From CAWACP01 sp963780655 (GTDB lineage: Bacteria; Acidobacteriota; Terriglobia; Bryobacterales; Bryobacteraceae), in assembly GCA_963780655.1 (NCBI GenBank), contig CAWACP010000008.1:15865-79864 (forward strand): a stretch of DNA of 64,000 nucleotides. The letters are read 5' to 3'. Every line of letters starts with the position of its first letter. The stretch's first letter is position 1. The notes beneath the pieces are model-generated. The model was not told where the DNA came from, did no database searches, and worked only from the letters and a program-made list of their open reading frames with translations. The translations under genes were made by a program, and so were the position numbers. Shown piece by piece: positions 1 through 9,055 of this stretch.

Positions 1-1218
1 GAATTCGAGGACGTACAGAATGGGCGCGAATACCTCTTCCCGCAGAATCGGCATGCCGGGCTGCGCGCGCACGATGGCCGGTTCGGCGTAACATCCGCCC
101 AAATCGCGGCCGCCGTACAGCACTTCCCCGCCCTCTTCGCGGATACGGACCAGCGCCTTCATCATGGTGTCCACCGCGGCGCGATCCACCAGCGGCCCCA
201 TGAGCGTGTCCTCTTCGAGCGGGTTACCGACGCGGACCTGGCGGTAGGCGCTGAGCAGCTTGTCGATCATGGGCTTCGCTATTCCGCGCTGCAGGAAGAG
301 GCGGCGGATGGTGGTGCAGCGCTGGCCCGCCGTGCCGACCGCGCCGAACAGGACGGCGCGAAGCGTGAGATCGGGATTGGCGTCGTTCATCACGATGACG
401 CCGTTGTTGCCACCCAGCTCGAGCAGCGTGCGGCCCAGGCGGCGGCCAACAGTTTCCGCCACGATGCGGCCCATGCGCGTGGACCCGGTGGCGCTGATCA
501 GGGGCAGACGGCGGTCGTCGAGCATGCGGTTGCCGATATCGCGGCTGGAGCCGATCAGCAGCGTGAACACGCCTTTCCATCCGTGGCGCTCGAGTACCCG
601 ATTGCAGATGTTGTGCACTGCGATGGCGGTGAGCGGCGTCTGATGCGACGGCTTCCAGATGACGCAATCGCCGCACACGGCGGCGATGAGGGCATTCCAT
701 GACCACACCGCCACCGGGAAGTTGAACGCGCTGATGACGCCGGCCACGCCCAGCGGATGCCACTGCTCGTACATGCGGTGCCGCGGCCGCTCGCTGTGCA
801 TGGTCAGACCGTAGAGCTGCCGGGACAAGCCGGCCGCGAAATCCGCGACGTCGATCATCTCCTGCACTTCGCCGCGGCCCTCGGCAAGAATCTTGCCCAT
901 CTCGATGGTGACCAGAGCGCCGAGGTCGTCCTTGCACCGGCGCAGCTCGTCGCCAATCTCGCGCACGATGAGACCGCGCCTGGGCGCCGGCGTCATGCGC
1001 CACTGTTCGAACACCACCACCGATCTGCTCACCACCCGCTCATACGCGGCGGCATCGGCCAGGCGCACGCGCGCGATCTCCTGGCCGTCGATCGGTGAGT
1101 AAGAGACCAGCTCTTCCCCGGCCGTCTCGACCCACTCGCCATCGGAGGCGCCGGGGTTCACCTCGGCAATGCCGAGCCTGTCGAGGAGTTGCCGCGTAAC
1201 GGAAATAGTTCCTGTCAT
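1..1218 (-). CDS. Aldehyde dehydrogenase, antiquitin (ALDH7) type, partial
   Basis: The gene runs off the left edge; 406 N-terminal codons are present. The product should be an NAD(P)-dependent aldehyde dehydrogenase. The catalytic cysteine sits in VGTAGQRCTTIRRLF and the general-base glutamate in LLELGGNNG, both in the form typical of ALDH7 (alpha-aminoadipate semialdehyde / piperideine-6-carboxylate dehydrogenase). The N-terminal half carries the Rossmann segment with GVAGVISAFNFPVAVW. The visible end, LREEVFAPILYVLEF, is the usual segment after the active site, so roughly 100 residues are missing. The ATG overlaps the stop of the upstream amidohydrolase (ATGA), suggesting translational coupling. 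A lysine-catabolism role is inferred from family only. Confidence 0.93.
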   Translation of the reverse strand, partial: MTGTISVTRQLLDRLGIAEVNPGASDGEWVETAGEELVSYSPIDGQEIARVRLADAAAYERVVSRSVVVFEQWRMTPAPRRGLIVREIGDELRRCKDDLGALVTIEMGKILAEGRGEVQEMIDVADFAAGLSRQLYGLTMHSERPRHRMYEQWHPLGVAGVISAFNFPVAVWSWNALIAAVCGDCVIWKPSHQTPLTAIAVHNICNRVLERHGWKGVFTLLIGSSRDIGNRMLDDRRLPLISATGSTRMGRIVAETVGRRLGRTLLELGGNNGVIVMNDANPDLTLRAVLFGAVGTAGQRCTTIRRLFLQRGIAKPMIDKLLSAYRQVRVGNPLEEDTLMGPLVDRAAVDTMMKALVRIREEGGEVLYGGRDLGGCYAEPAIVRAQPGMPILREEVFAPILYVLEF

Positions 1219-2570
1219 CCCGATTCGAGCATCTCACAGCCTGCGTTTTGTGGGGCAGGCGCCCTCGCCTGCGGCGGGCGCCCCCGCCCGCCTGGTGGAG
1301 CTATTCGGGGAGGCGGGCCGGGGCCTGGCCGGGGCCCGCTGCGGGCGAGGGCTCCCGCCAACTCATCCAGCTTCGCCTTCGGCAGATAGCGGCCGCCCAC
1401 GAACACCGCCACGATCCGGCGCGTATTGCGGATGTCCGCCAACGGGTCTGCGTTGAGCAGCACCAGGTCCGCAAGCTTGCCCGGCTCCACGCTCCCCAGA
1501 GATTCTTCGGCGTCCAGATACTGTGCGGCGCTTGTGGTCGCGGTGCGCAGGGCCTGCGCCGGCGTGAGACCGGAGGCCACCATCGTCTCCAGCTCGTCGT
1601 GCAATCCCGCCTCTCCCGCGCCCGATCCTGCCAGCAGCGGCACGCCGTCTGCCTGCATCCGGTTGACCAGCGTGGAGTAGAGGTCGAAGGCGTTGTGACG
1701 GCGCATCACCAGCGTAGGCGTCTGCCAAACGCTGAACCGCGCCATGCGGTGAAACAGCTCCTCGGCCCGGCCGAGATCGAACGTATCGAGAGCGCGCGCC
1801 TGCACCACGCTCCCCATTGCGGCATCGCCCGACTGCTCTGCTTTCAGAAGCCGTAAGCGCAGCTTGTTTTCTTCCCGCGAGCAGGCCAGCAACAATCCTG
1901 CCATCTCCTCCATGCTCCGCTGGCGCGCATCGATGGCATCCCAGACGCTCAGCTCATCCGGAACCAGGCCGGCCACCGGCAGACCCCACTTCCGCCCGCG
2001 GTCGATGAGCGCGTAATAGACGTCGGCGTGGAGGCGTGGCAGAACGCCGATGAAGTCCACGCCATCGCCGTCCACGCGGTCGTAAAGCAGACGGGCGTCG
2101 GACGGTGAGCGCGGCACGATCACCGGCAGCCGCGGGTCGGTCGAGGGCACGCCGTCGAACGGCGCCCCGCAGGTCTCCACATGAGGGCCCAGCAGAGAGC
2201 CGTCTTCCACCTCGCGGCGCCACTCTCTGGTGCGTACCGGATCGCTGCCCATGTCCCGCACGCCGGTGATGCCCGCAGCCAGGTACTGAGCCAGGGCACT
2301 CCGTCCGAACCAGAGATGGACGTTCATGTCCCAGAGCCCCGGCATCAGATACTTACGCGATCCGTCGATGACGGTTGCGCCTTTGGGCGGCCGGAACTTC
2401 GAGCCGGCCACGCTGCGGATGTCTTTGCCATCGAGCAGAACCGAGCGGCCGGGGAGTATGCGGCCCGCTGCCGTATCCACCACGTTCACGTTACGGATGA
2501 GGAGAGGCTTCGTTGCGGAATGAGCAGAAAGGGCGATCCCGCAGAGGACCAGGACGAATCGGAACAACAC
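1215..2570 (-). CDS. Exported amidohydrolase-fold protein lacking metal ligands (possible pseudoenzyme)
   Basis: The fold resembles the imidazolonepropionase/prolidase-like amidohydrolase family: an N-terminal beta-sandwich strand set, a TIM-barrel core and a C-terminal LADLVLLNADPLADI segment. I chose the GTG at 2570 because it places a signal peptide (VLFRFVLVLCGIALSAHSA) at the N-terminus; the frame stays open further upstream through repeat sequence. The usual ligand motifs are changed: HxH is DMNVH (residues about 82-86), the AGHVP histidine is AGLVP (about 200), the SIEHL histidine is SMEEM (about 219), and the GTDAG aspartate is GSGAG (about 313). Metal-dependent hydrolysis is therefore unlikely. 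The last 45 or so residues are Gly/Pro/Arg-rich and derive from a GC-rich repeat. The stop overlaps the ALDH start. Confidence 0.82.
   Translation of the reverse strand: MLFRFVLVLCGIALSAHSATKPLLIRNVNVVDTAAGRILPGRSVLLDGKDIRSVAGSKFRPPKGATVIDGSRKYLMPGLWDMNVHLWFGRSALAQYLAAGITGVRDMGSDPVRTREWRREVEDGSLLGPHVETCGAPFDGVPSTDPRLPVIVPRSPSDARLLYDRVDGDGVDFIGVLPRLHADVYYALIDRGRKWGLPVAGLVPDELSVWDAIDARQRSMEEMAGLLLACSREENKLRLRLLKAEQSGDAAMGSVVQARALDTFDLGRAEELFHRMARFSVWQTPTLVMRRHNAFDLYSTLVNRMQADGVPLLAGSGAGEAGLHDELETMVASGLTPAQALRTATTSAAQYLDAEESLGSVEPGKLADLVLLNADPLADIRNTRRIVAVFVGGRYLPKAKLDELAGALARSGPRPGPGPPPRIAPPGGRGRPPQARAPAPQNAGCEMLESG
1249..1345. repeat. GC-rich palindromic repeat inside the 3' end of the amidohydrolase gene
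   Basis: The stretch opens with a stem GCAGGCG / CGCCTGC (1255-1261 and 1266-1272) followed by GGCGGGCGCCC- and GGGCCGGGGCC-type palindromes. Its composition is far more GC-skewed than the adjoining coding sequence, and it supplies the last residues of the overlapping gene. Confidence 0.6.
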
Positions 2571-2901
2571 CGGTGACCAGTGTACCAACGGGCATCGCCG
2601 GTTCAGGATGGCAGAGCTGTTATCAGAGGAACACCAGTGAGCCCGAGGTGACGATCCGTTGACCGGCAAACTCCGGCTCGTGCCCTGGTCATGATCAGGA
2701 GCCGATAACACAACCGCGTGGCAGGGGCCTGGTGGGGGGGCCCCCCAGGGCCGCCCCCCGGACCGCGGGACGCCTCGTCCCGCTGCCGCAGGCGGATGCA
2801 GGGGCTCCATAACGAAACAAATCGGTGGAGAATCTCTTGCCCGAGGACGCCCTTGTGCCGATAAGAACTCCAGCAGCGCTTCGCCACAAGGTCAATACGC
2901 C
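2571..2901. other. Intergenic region with a GC-rich repeat between divergent genes
   Basis: No gene is supported here. The stretch separates the divergently transcribed amidohydrolase and sensor-kinase genes and must contain promoters for both, but I found no convincing -35/-10 pair. The centre (about 2718-2792) is a run of GC-rich palindromes including GGGACGCCTCGTCCC, similar in style to the element at 1249-1345. Confidence 0.5.
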
Positions 2902-5900
2902 ATGGACAACAGACGCGATCATGCCGGGTCAGCCCCGGAGATCGGAACCCTCGACGCGATGGGCTTCGCCGCCGCGGTAAACCAGGCCGGTCAAGCGATC
3001 ATCATTACCGACGCGGCGGGAGACATCCTGTACGTCAACCCTGCTTTTGAGCGGATGACGGGCTATAGCGCCCAGGAGGTGCTGGGGCAGAATCCGCGTC
3101 TGCTGAAATCGGGCCGGCAGGAGTCCGAATACTACCGGGATCTCTGGGCAACCATTACAGCGGGCCGAACCTGGCACGGGGAACTGATCAATCGGCGCAG
3201 AGACGGGTCCTTCTATACCGAGGAGATGACGGTTACTCCCGTGCGCGATCCGAATGGCAACATCGTCCGCTACATTGCCCTAAAACAGGATGTTACGGAT
3301 CGCCGTGAAGCGGAGAAAGCGCGTCAGTTCCTGGCGGCGATCGTAGATTCTTCCGACGATGCCATTGTGGGGATGTCGCTCGAAGGAACGATTACCAGTT
3401 GGAACAGCGGCGCCCAGTCCATCTACGGATACCGGCCGGAGGAGGTGATCGGAAAGCCGATCTCCATTCTCCTGCCCCCCGGCCATTCCCAGGAAATGGA
3501 GTCCATTCGCGACAGCGTTAATTCGGGCCGGCGAGTCTCCGATTTCGAGGCTGTCCGGGTCGGAAAAGACGGGAAAACGGTGGACGTCTGCCTGAAGGTT
3601 TTCCCCATCAGAGACGCCTCGGGAAACATCGTGGGTGAGGCAGGCATCGCGCGTGATATCGCGGAGAAGCGGCGGGCGGATGCGGCAGTGCGCAGCAGTG
3701 CGGAACAGTTTCGGGCGCTGTTCGACCGTTCGCTCGATTGCCTCTATATCAACGATCTCAACGGCAACTTTCTGGACGCCAACCCGGCTGCTCTCAGGCT
3801 GCTGGGTTATGCGCGTGAAGACATCGCGAATCTGAGTTACTCTTCTCTGCTCAGCTCGGAGCAGCTTCCGAGGGCATTGGAGGCTATCGGAGAGTTAGGG
3901 AACTCGGAAACGCGCAGGGGGGCGACCGAGTACCGCGTAAAACGCAGGGATGGCACGCTCGTGGACGTCGAAATCTCTGACGTGTTGATTCCTTACGAAG
4001 GAACGAGCGCCATTCTGGGCATCGCTCGCGATGTCACCGAGCGCAAGCGGGCGGACCAGGCGCTGCGGGAGAGCGAGGTGCGCTTTCGCCTCATGGCGGA
4101 CGGATGTCCCGCAATGATGTGGGTGACGCACGCGGACGGCGATCCGCAATTCGTGAATCGGGCGTACCGGAAGTTTTTCGACACCACCTGCGAACACGTG
4201 AAAGGCGGCAACTGGCGTCCGTTCGTGCATCCGGATGACGCACCGGCCTACATTGGCTCGTTCCAGACCGCGGTGCGCGACGGCGTAGCCTTCAAAGCGG
4301 AGGCGCGCGTTCGCCGGTCGGATGGCGCCTGGCGCTGGATTAATTCGCACGCGGAGCCCCGCTGGTCCCACGAAGGTGAATACATGGGCCACGTGGGGTT
4401 GTCGCTGGACATCACCGAGCGTAAACAGGCAGATGAGGCTCGGCGCAACAGCGAGGAGAAATTTCGCGAGCTGGCGGAAAATATCCGCGAAGTGTTCTGG
4501 ATGATGAACGCGGGGGGCGATCGGATGCTGTATGTGAGCCCGGCGTACGAAGAGATCTGGGGCCGCAGCTGCGACGAGCTCTATCGTGAACCGATGACCT
4601 GGGCCGAGGCGATCGAACCGAAGGACCGGGACTTCGCTCTCTCAGTATTCCGCAGGCAGTTGGCGGGAGAGCTCGTGCCATCGGAATACCGGATTCGAAC
4701 GCCGAAGGGACAAGTGAAATGGGTGCGGGACCGGGCTTTCCCGGTTCGCGGCGATGACGGCAGCATCGTCCGGATTGCCGGAATTGCCGAGGATATCACC
4801 GAGTCGAAACAAGCCGCGGTGGCAATGCGGCGCGCCAAGGAGGCGGCGAAGTCCGCAAACCGGGCCAAATCGGAATTCCTGACGAACATGAGTCACGAGA
4901 TCCGCACGCCAATGAACGGCGTCATCGGCATGGCCGGTCTCCTGCTGGAGACGGAGCTGACGTCCGAACAACGCCAGTACGCGGAAATCGTTCGCTCATC
5001 CGGAGAATCGCTGCTCTCCATCGTCAATGACATCCTGGATTTCTCCAGAATCGAGGCGCACAGAATGGATCTGGATATTCAGGATTTCAATTTGCGGAGC
5101 ATTATTGACGATGTTCTGGGATTGTTATCGCCCCTCGCTCGCGGCAAGGAATTGAAGCTGGCCTGCCGGATCGGGGCTGACGTGCCCACCCGGTTGCGCG
5201 GCGATGCCGGACGATTGCGGCAGGTGCTGGTGAACCTCGGCGGAAACGCCGTCAAGTTTACGCCCTGCGGCGAGGTAATGCTGCGCGTCAGCCTCGACCG
5301 TGAAGACGAACATTCCGCCGCGCTGCGCTTTGCCGTGGAGGACACCGGAATCGGCATTCCTCCGGATCGGCAGTCTGACATTTTCTCGCCGTTCACGCAG
5401 GCGGACGGCTCCACAACCCGCAGGTACGGCGGCACGGGTCTGGGGCTGGCCATATGCCGGCGACTGGTGGAACTGCTGGGTGGCGAGATCGGCGTGGAGA
5501 GCGAACCGGGTAAGGGCTCGCGGTTCTGGTTTACCGCGGCGTTCGAGAAACAGCCGGGCGAATCACCGGCCGACGATCTTCGCGCGCCATCCCCGGACGG
5601 GATCGAAAATAGTCGGCACAGAAAACGAGGCGGCCGCATCCTCATTGCCGACGACAACGTCTCCAGCCAGCAGGTTGCGCTGGCCATTCTGAAGAAACTG
5701 GGCTGCCGGGCCGACGCGGTGGCCAACGGCGTTGAAGCGCTGGAATCCCTCCGGCGCCTTCCCTACGATCTGGTGCTCATGGACTGTCAGATGCCGGAGA
5801 TGAACGGCTATGAGGCGGCAGCGCGCATCCGCGATCCGCAATCCGGCGTCCGCAATCCACGCATCCCGATCATCGCGCTGACCGCGCACGCGCTGAACGG

Positions 5901-6075
5901 TGACCGCGAGAAATGCAGGGCGGCGGGAATGAACGACTATATCTCGAAACCGGTGCAGCCGTCTGACGTAAGAGCGGCCATCGGAAAATGGCTCCCTGAG
6001 ACGCCCGAAGGCCGACACGCATCCGCGCCCGGGCTCAGCAGGTCATTGCCCGGCGCCGTCCACTCCGGCATTTAA
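2902..6075 (+). CDS. Multi-PAS hybrid sensor histidine kinase / response regulator
   Basis: This 1057-aa protein has no transmembrane segment, so it is probably a cytoplasmic sensor. Five PAS/PAC units occupy about residues 23-140, 142-260, 270-385, 393-515 and 520-637. A HisKA dimerisation domain follows, with the phospho-accepting His665 in NMSHEIRTPMNGVIGM. The HATPase_c domain has an N-box (LVNLGGNAVKFT), G1 (DTGIGIP) and G2 (GGTGLGLAI). A C-terminal receiver spans about 912-1030, with phospho-acceptor Asp961 in LVLMDCQMPEMNGYEAA. The frame ends abruptly after the receiver; an Hpt domain continues downstream in shifted frames, so the ancestral protein was HK-REC-Hpt. The signal sensed is unknown. 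Confidence 0.95.
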   Translation: MDNRRDHAGSAPEIGTLDAMGFAAAVNQAGQAIIITDAAGDILYVNPAFERMTGYSAQEVLGQNPRLLKSGRQESEYYRDLWATITAGRTWHGELINRRRDGSFYTEEMTVTPVRDPNGNIVRYIALKQDVTDRREAEKARQFLAAIVDSSDDAIVGMSLEGTITSWNSGAQSIYGYRPEEVIGKPISILLPPGHSQEMESIRDSVNSGRRVSDFEAVRVGKDGKTVDVCLKVFPIRDASGNIVGEAGIARDIAEKRRADAAVRSSAEQFRALFDRSLDCLYINDLNGNFLDANPAALRLLGYAREDIANLSYSSLLSSEQLPRALEAIGELGNSETRRGATEYRVKRRDGTLVDVEISDVLIPYEGTSAILGIARDVTERKRADQALRESEVRFRLMADGCPAMMWVTHADGDPQFVNRAYRKFFDTTCEHVKGGNWRPFVHPDDAPAYIGSFQTAVRDGVAFKAEARVRRSDGAWRWINSHAEPRWSHEGEYMGHVGLSLDITERKQADEARRNSEEKFRELAENIREVFWMMNAGGDRMLYVSPAYEEIWGRSCDELYREPMTWAEAIEPKDRDFALSVFRRQLAGELVPSEYRIRTPKGQVKWVRDRAFPVRGDDGSIVRIAGIAEDITESKQAAVAMRRAKEAAKSANRAKSEFLTNMSHEIRTPMNGVIGMAGLLLETELTSEQRQYAEIVRSSGESLLSIVNDILDFSRIEAHRMDLDIQDFNLRSIIDDVLGLLSPLARGKELKLACRIGADVPTRLRGDAGRLRQVLVNLGGNAVKFTPCGEVMLRVSLDREDEHSAALRFAVEDTGIGIPPDRQSDIFSPFTQADGSTTRRYGGTGLGLAICRRLVELLGGEIGVESEPGKGSRFWFTAAFEKQPGESPADDLRAPSPDGIENSRHRKRGGRILIADDNVSSQQVALAILKKLGCRADAVANGVEALESLRRLPYDLVLMDCQMPEMNGYEAAARIRDPQSGVRNPRIPIIALTAHALNGDREKCRAAGMNDYISKPVQPSDVRAAIGKWLPETPEGRHASAPGLSRSLPGAVHSGI

Positions 6076-6423
6076 TGAAGCGGCCCTCATCGCGCGGCTG
6101 ATGGGCGACCGCGCATTGGCCGGCGCGGTTGTCGGCGGCTTCCTCGATGACATGCCCCGGCAACTGGCCGCGCTCGCAATGCATCTGAGCGAGCATGACA
6201 TCGCGCGGTGGAGCGCCAGGCCCACCGGATCCACGGCGCGGCAGCCAGGGTCAGCGCCGAGGCCCTGCGGGAAGCGGCGCGCGACGTACAGATGGCGGCG
6301 CGAGTGGGGGACGCGGAGGCGATGAATGCTCGTTTTCGCGAACTCGAGCGGCAATTTCGGATGGCGGAGGACGCCATGCGCACGTCGCTGACGACGCGCC
6401 GCCCGGGAACACGACGGTCCTGA
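6032..6423 (+). pseudogene. Frameshifted Hpt (histidine phosphotransfer) tail of the upstream hybrid kinase
   Basis: From about 6050 to 6205 a second frame encodes AFNEAALIARLMGDRALAGA and onward to the residues before the active site. From about 6208 the reading returns to the kinase frame with AHRIHGAAARVSAEALRE, the phosphorylatable-His signature of Hpt domains, then a second helix pair ending near 6423. Two compensating indels, plus an in-frame TAA at 6073-6075 of the kinase frame, separate this domain from the kinase. It is either real decay of a terminal Hpt domain or two sequence errors; the flanking response-regulator remnant favours decay. Confidence 0.7.
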
Positions 6424-6657
6424 AAACACTGATAGTGGAAGATAATCTTACCGGCAGACTATTGCTGCAGGAGACTGTCGGCGCTGTTCTGGACGCCGCC
6501 GAAGCATACGACCTGATCTGTCTGGACATCATGATGCCGGAGATGGACGGGTACGAGGCGCTGAACGGGATTCGCAGCTCCGAAGAAGCGCGGGGGATGC
6601 TGCCCACGAAGGCCGCCAGAAGTTGCTGAAGCCCTCCGCGAATACTGCCTGATCTGA
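6420..6657 (+). pseudogene. Internally deleted CheY-like response regulator remnant
   Basis: The remnant begins KTLIVEDNLTGRLLLQE, a typical CheY-like N-terminus with the acidic pair. It then jumps directly to AYDLICLDIMMPEMDGYEAL, losing about 20 residues of alpha-1/beta-2/alpha-2. After the phosphorylated aspartate motif it reaches LPTK and then, in another frame, KLLKALREYCLI, the usual last helix after the conserved KP dipeptide. The section with the conserved Thr and Lys is missing. No ATG or GTG start is present; the frame opens at a CTG overlapping the previous stop. It cannot encode a working receiver. Confidence 0.75.
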
Positions 6658-6674
6658 GCCGCAGCGGCGCTCGC

Positions 6675-7913
6675 TCAGCCTGCGAGCTTCCTGCGCAGCA
6701 TGTCCAGAGCGTTTTGTACCGCAAAAGCCCGGATGCGGTCGCGGTCGCCGGGTAGCCGCAGCCGGCGCACGTCCGTTCCATCCGGCGCACCGAGGCCCAC
6801 GAACACGGTACCCACCGGGTTTTGGGCGGTGCCGCCGTCCGGACCCGCGTAGCCGGTGATCGAGAGCGCATAATCCGATCGCGTCCGCGCCCTGGCTGCA
6901 TCGGCCATGGCGCGCGCAACCGGCTCGCTAACGGCTGTATGACGCTCGATCAAATCGGCGTCAATGCCCAGCATCTCCTGCTTCATCTCGTTCGTGTAGG
7001 TGACGAAGCCGCCGCGGAAATAGTCGGAGCTGCCCGGTACGGATGTCAGCCGTCCGCCGAGCAGCCCCCCGGTGCAGCTCTCGGCCACGCTCAGCGTCTG
7101 CGCACGGGAGCGGAGCAGGCCGCCAATAATCGTCTGCAGTGGATCGCCATTCAGCGAGTAAAGGTTGTCGCCGAGCAGTGGAACGATCCGCGCGGCCACT
7201 TCGTCGAGCAGGGCTTCGGCCTCCGCTTCCGTCCGGGTCTGCGCACGCAGATGTATCTGGAGATCGCCGCCGCTCGCCAGAATAGTCGTCGCCGGATTCG
7301 CGTAGCGCGTGTACACCGGCGCGATCAGCGCGTCCAGATCGCCCTCGCCGATTCCGGTGGCGCGAAAGAACCGCGTGCGAATTACCTGCGGCGGAAACTT
7401 CGCGCGCAGCCGCGGAATGCAGTCGCCGACGAACAATGGCTTCAGCTCGCGCGGAGGTCCGGGCAGCAGCGCCAGCACGGCTTCGCCCGTGTCGATCCAT
7501 TGTCCCGGAGCGGTACCGCGCGGATTGGCGAGCACTTCGGCGCCCTGGATGACGAACGCCTGGCGCTTGTTGATGTCGGTCATCCTGCGCCCAAAGCTGC
7601 GGAACCGGGCCTCGATGGCCGCGCACACCTCAGCGCTGAAAATCAGCTCGCGGCCGAGTGCGGCGGCCGCGGCATCGCGAGTCACATCGTCTTCCGTGGG
7701 ACCGAGGCCGCCGGACAGCACCACCACCTGCGATCGCGAGAGCGCAGCGCGAATACAGGCCGCGAGCCGCGCGCGGTGATCGCCGACGATCGTCTTTGAG
7801 ACCACCTCGATGCCGATGCCGTTCAACTCTTCGGTCAAAATGAGCGAGTTGGTGTCGATCTTTCCGGGCGTGAGCAGTTCCGACCCGACGGCGATGATCT
7901 CGGCGTCAGGCAT
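6675..7913 (-). CDS. cinA: CinA-family protein (nicotinamide-nucleotide amidase / competence-damage protein)
   Basis: The N-terminal half is a MoaB/Mog-like MoCF domain (AEIIAVGSELLTPGKIDTNS, then GGLGPTEDDVTRDA). The C-terminal half is the PncC-type NMN deamidase domain (SVAESCTGGLLGGRLTS, then DYALSITGYAGPDGGT). The family hydrolyses NMN to NaMN in pyridine-nucleotide salvage, and the MoCF part can act as ADP-ribose pyrophosphatase. I start at the ATG giving MPDAEIIAVG (412 aa), the usual family N-terminus; an in-frame ATG seven codons upstream is less likely. It lies at the end of the rimO-yacG-pgpA block, separated from the propeller gene by a repeat. Confidence 0.93.
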   Translation of the reverse strand: MPDAEIIAVGSELLTPGKIDTNSLILTEELNGIGIEVVSKTIVGDHRARLAACIRAALSRSQVVVLSGGLGPTEDDVTRDAAAAALGRELIFSAEVCAAIEARFRSFGRRMTDINKRQAFVIQGAEVLANPRGTAPGQWIDTGEAVLALLPGPPRELKPLFVGDCIPRLRAKFPPQVIRTRFFRATGIGEGDLDALIAPVYTRYANPATTILASGGDLQIHLRAQTRTEAEAEALLDEVAARIVPLLGDNLYSLNGDPLQTIIGGLLRSRAQTLSVAESCTGGLLGGRLTSVPGSSDYFRGGFVTYTNEMKQEMLGIDADLIERHTAVSEPVARAMADAARARTRSDYALSITGYAGPDGGTAQNPVGTVFVGLGAPDGTDVRRLRLPGDRDRIRAFAVQNALDMLRRKLAG

Positions 7914-7925
7914 GGGATCGCCCTT

Positions 7926-8019
7926 GTGGCGCACGCTTCAGCGTGCTGCTGTGGGCTTCAGCCCACGGTCCGAGCAGCGCGAGCTGAAGCTCGCACCAGC
8001 ACGCTGAAGCGTGCGCCAC
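7926..8019. repeat. Palindromic intergenic element with 23-bp terminal inverted repeats
   Basis: The outer arms (7926-7948 and 7997-8019) are perfect 23-bp inverted copies containing GCACGCTTCAGCGTGC. Inside are two more palindromes built on the same core, GTGGGCTTCAGCCCAC (7951-7966) and GCGAGCTGAAGCTCGC. Folded as RNA this gives a clover-like set of hairpins between cinA and the propeller gene. A truncated relative (GTACGCTTCAGCG) occurs near 12405. Confidence 0.85.
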
Positions 8020-8024
8020 GTCGA

Positions 8025-9053
8025 TCAAAACGTCAGCCGGCCCTGGATGCCCGCGTCCACGCGATACAGCGCGTTCGTCGTGGTCACCGCAACCGACCGC
8101 GACGGCGTAAACGCCAGGCCGACGATACCCGGGCCGGAGAGGAAAAGCTCCGGCTTGCGATCCTGGCCGAAACGCACCACGCCGCGCCTGCCGCCCCACG
8201 AGGCCGCCACGTACAGCCGGTCTTCCGCGTCGAACGCGATGCCCTGGGGGCGGCCGAGTCCCCGGTAAAAGATGTCCACATCGCCGTTCGGCGCGACGCG
8301 ATACACCGAGTCGAAGCTCGACGTAGTCGGGCCGGTCACGTACAGATAGCCCTCCGGACCGAACGCCAGATGATAGGCGGCGATGGACGGCTCCAGCGTC
8401 GCGAACACGTAGATCTGCCGCTGCGGGCTGATCTTGAAAACGGTGCCGCTGCGGTCCCCCACGTACAGGTTGTCGTCGTCATCGAAGGCGATCCCGGTGG
8501 CCACGCCCATGCCTTCCACGTACACAGACATCGATCCGTTCGGCTGCACCTGATAGACGATGCCGTCATAGCGGCTGGACACATAAAGCATGCCGTCGCG
8601 GCCAATGGCCAGGCCGGTCGCGTTCATCAGGTCGGTCACGAAGGGCTGGGCGGCATAATTGAGATCGATCTTGTACACGGCCACCGGCGTCTTCTGGCCG
8701 CGCTGGCCGCTGAAGGTCGCGTAGACGTTGCCGAAGCGATCGACCGCCGGATTGGCAACCGGGTGAAGATTCTCGGCAATCTGAACGCCGACATCGCACG
8801 TCCAGGCCGCGCTGGCGTTGTCGCCCGACTCCACCACGAGATCTCCCGATGCGCCCTCGGGTACCCGCACCACGACGTAGGAATCGGAGCCGATCACTAC
8901 GGGCGCGGAGACATCACCGATGGTGACGTGCGGACGATCCGCGCCGGGCGCCATGCCCTTGCCGCGAATCTGAAATTCGCCTCCGGGAATGGCGGCCTGC
9001 GGCGTCACTCGCGCAATCTGCGGTCGCCCGTCCACGTCTTTCCTGCTGGCCAT
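8025..9053 (-). CDS. IPT/TIG domain plus NHL/SMP-30-type beta-propeller protein
   Basis: This is a 342-aa protein. Residues about 9-100 form an IPT/TIG Ig-like domain (PQIARVTPQAAIPGGEFQIRG). The rest is a series of about 40-residue blade repeats with the pattern GIAFDxDDxLYVGDR, GLAIGRDGMLYVSSR and LAFGPEGYLYVTGP, typical of NHL/SMP-30/gluconolactonase propellers. The start ATG at 9053 lies 2 bp after the pgpA stop; a longer frame upstream is an antisense shadow of pgpA. No signal peptide is visible at this start. The role is unknown: binding or lactonase-like activity is possible, but no metal-site residues could be assigned. Confidence 0.85.
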   Translation of the reverse strand: MASRKDVDGRPQIARVTPQAAIPGGEFQIRGKGMAPGADRPHVTIGDVSAPVVIGSDSYVVVRVPEGASGDLVVESGDNASAAWTCDVGVQIAENLHPVANPAVDRFGNVYATFSGQRGQKTPVAVYKIDLNYAAQPFVTDLMNATGLAIGRDGMLYVSSRYDGIVYQVQPNGSMSVYVEGMGVATGIAFDDDDNLYVGDRSGTVFKISPQRQIYVFATLEPSIAAYHLAFGPEGYLYVTGPTTSSFDSVYRVAPNGDVDIFYRGLGRPQGIAFDAEDRLYVAASWGGRRGVVRFGQDRKPELFLSGPGIVGLAFTPSRSVAVTTTNALYRVDAGIQGRLTF

Positions 9054-9055
9054 AT

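Noticed and set aside
1..6. EcoRI site (GAATTC) at the exact left end, possibly a cloning junction
   Set aside because: The ALDH frame runs through it with normal family residues (VLEF), so it is an ordinary coding sequence.
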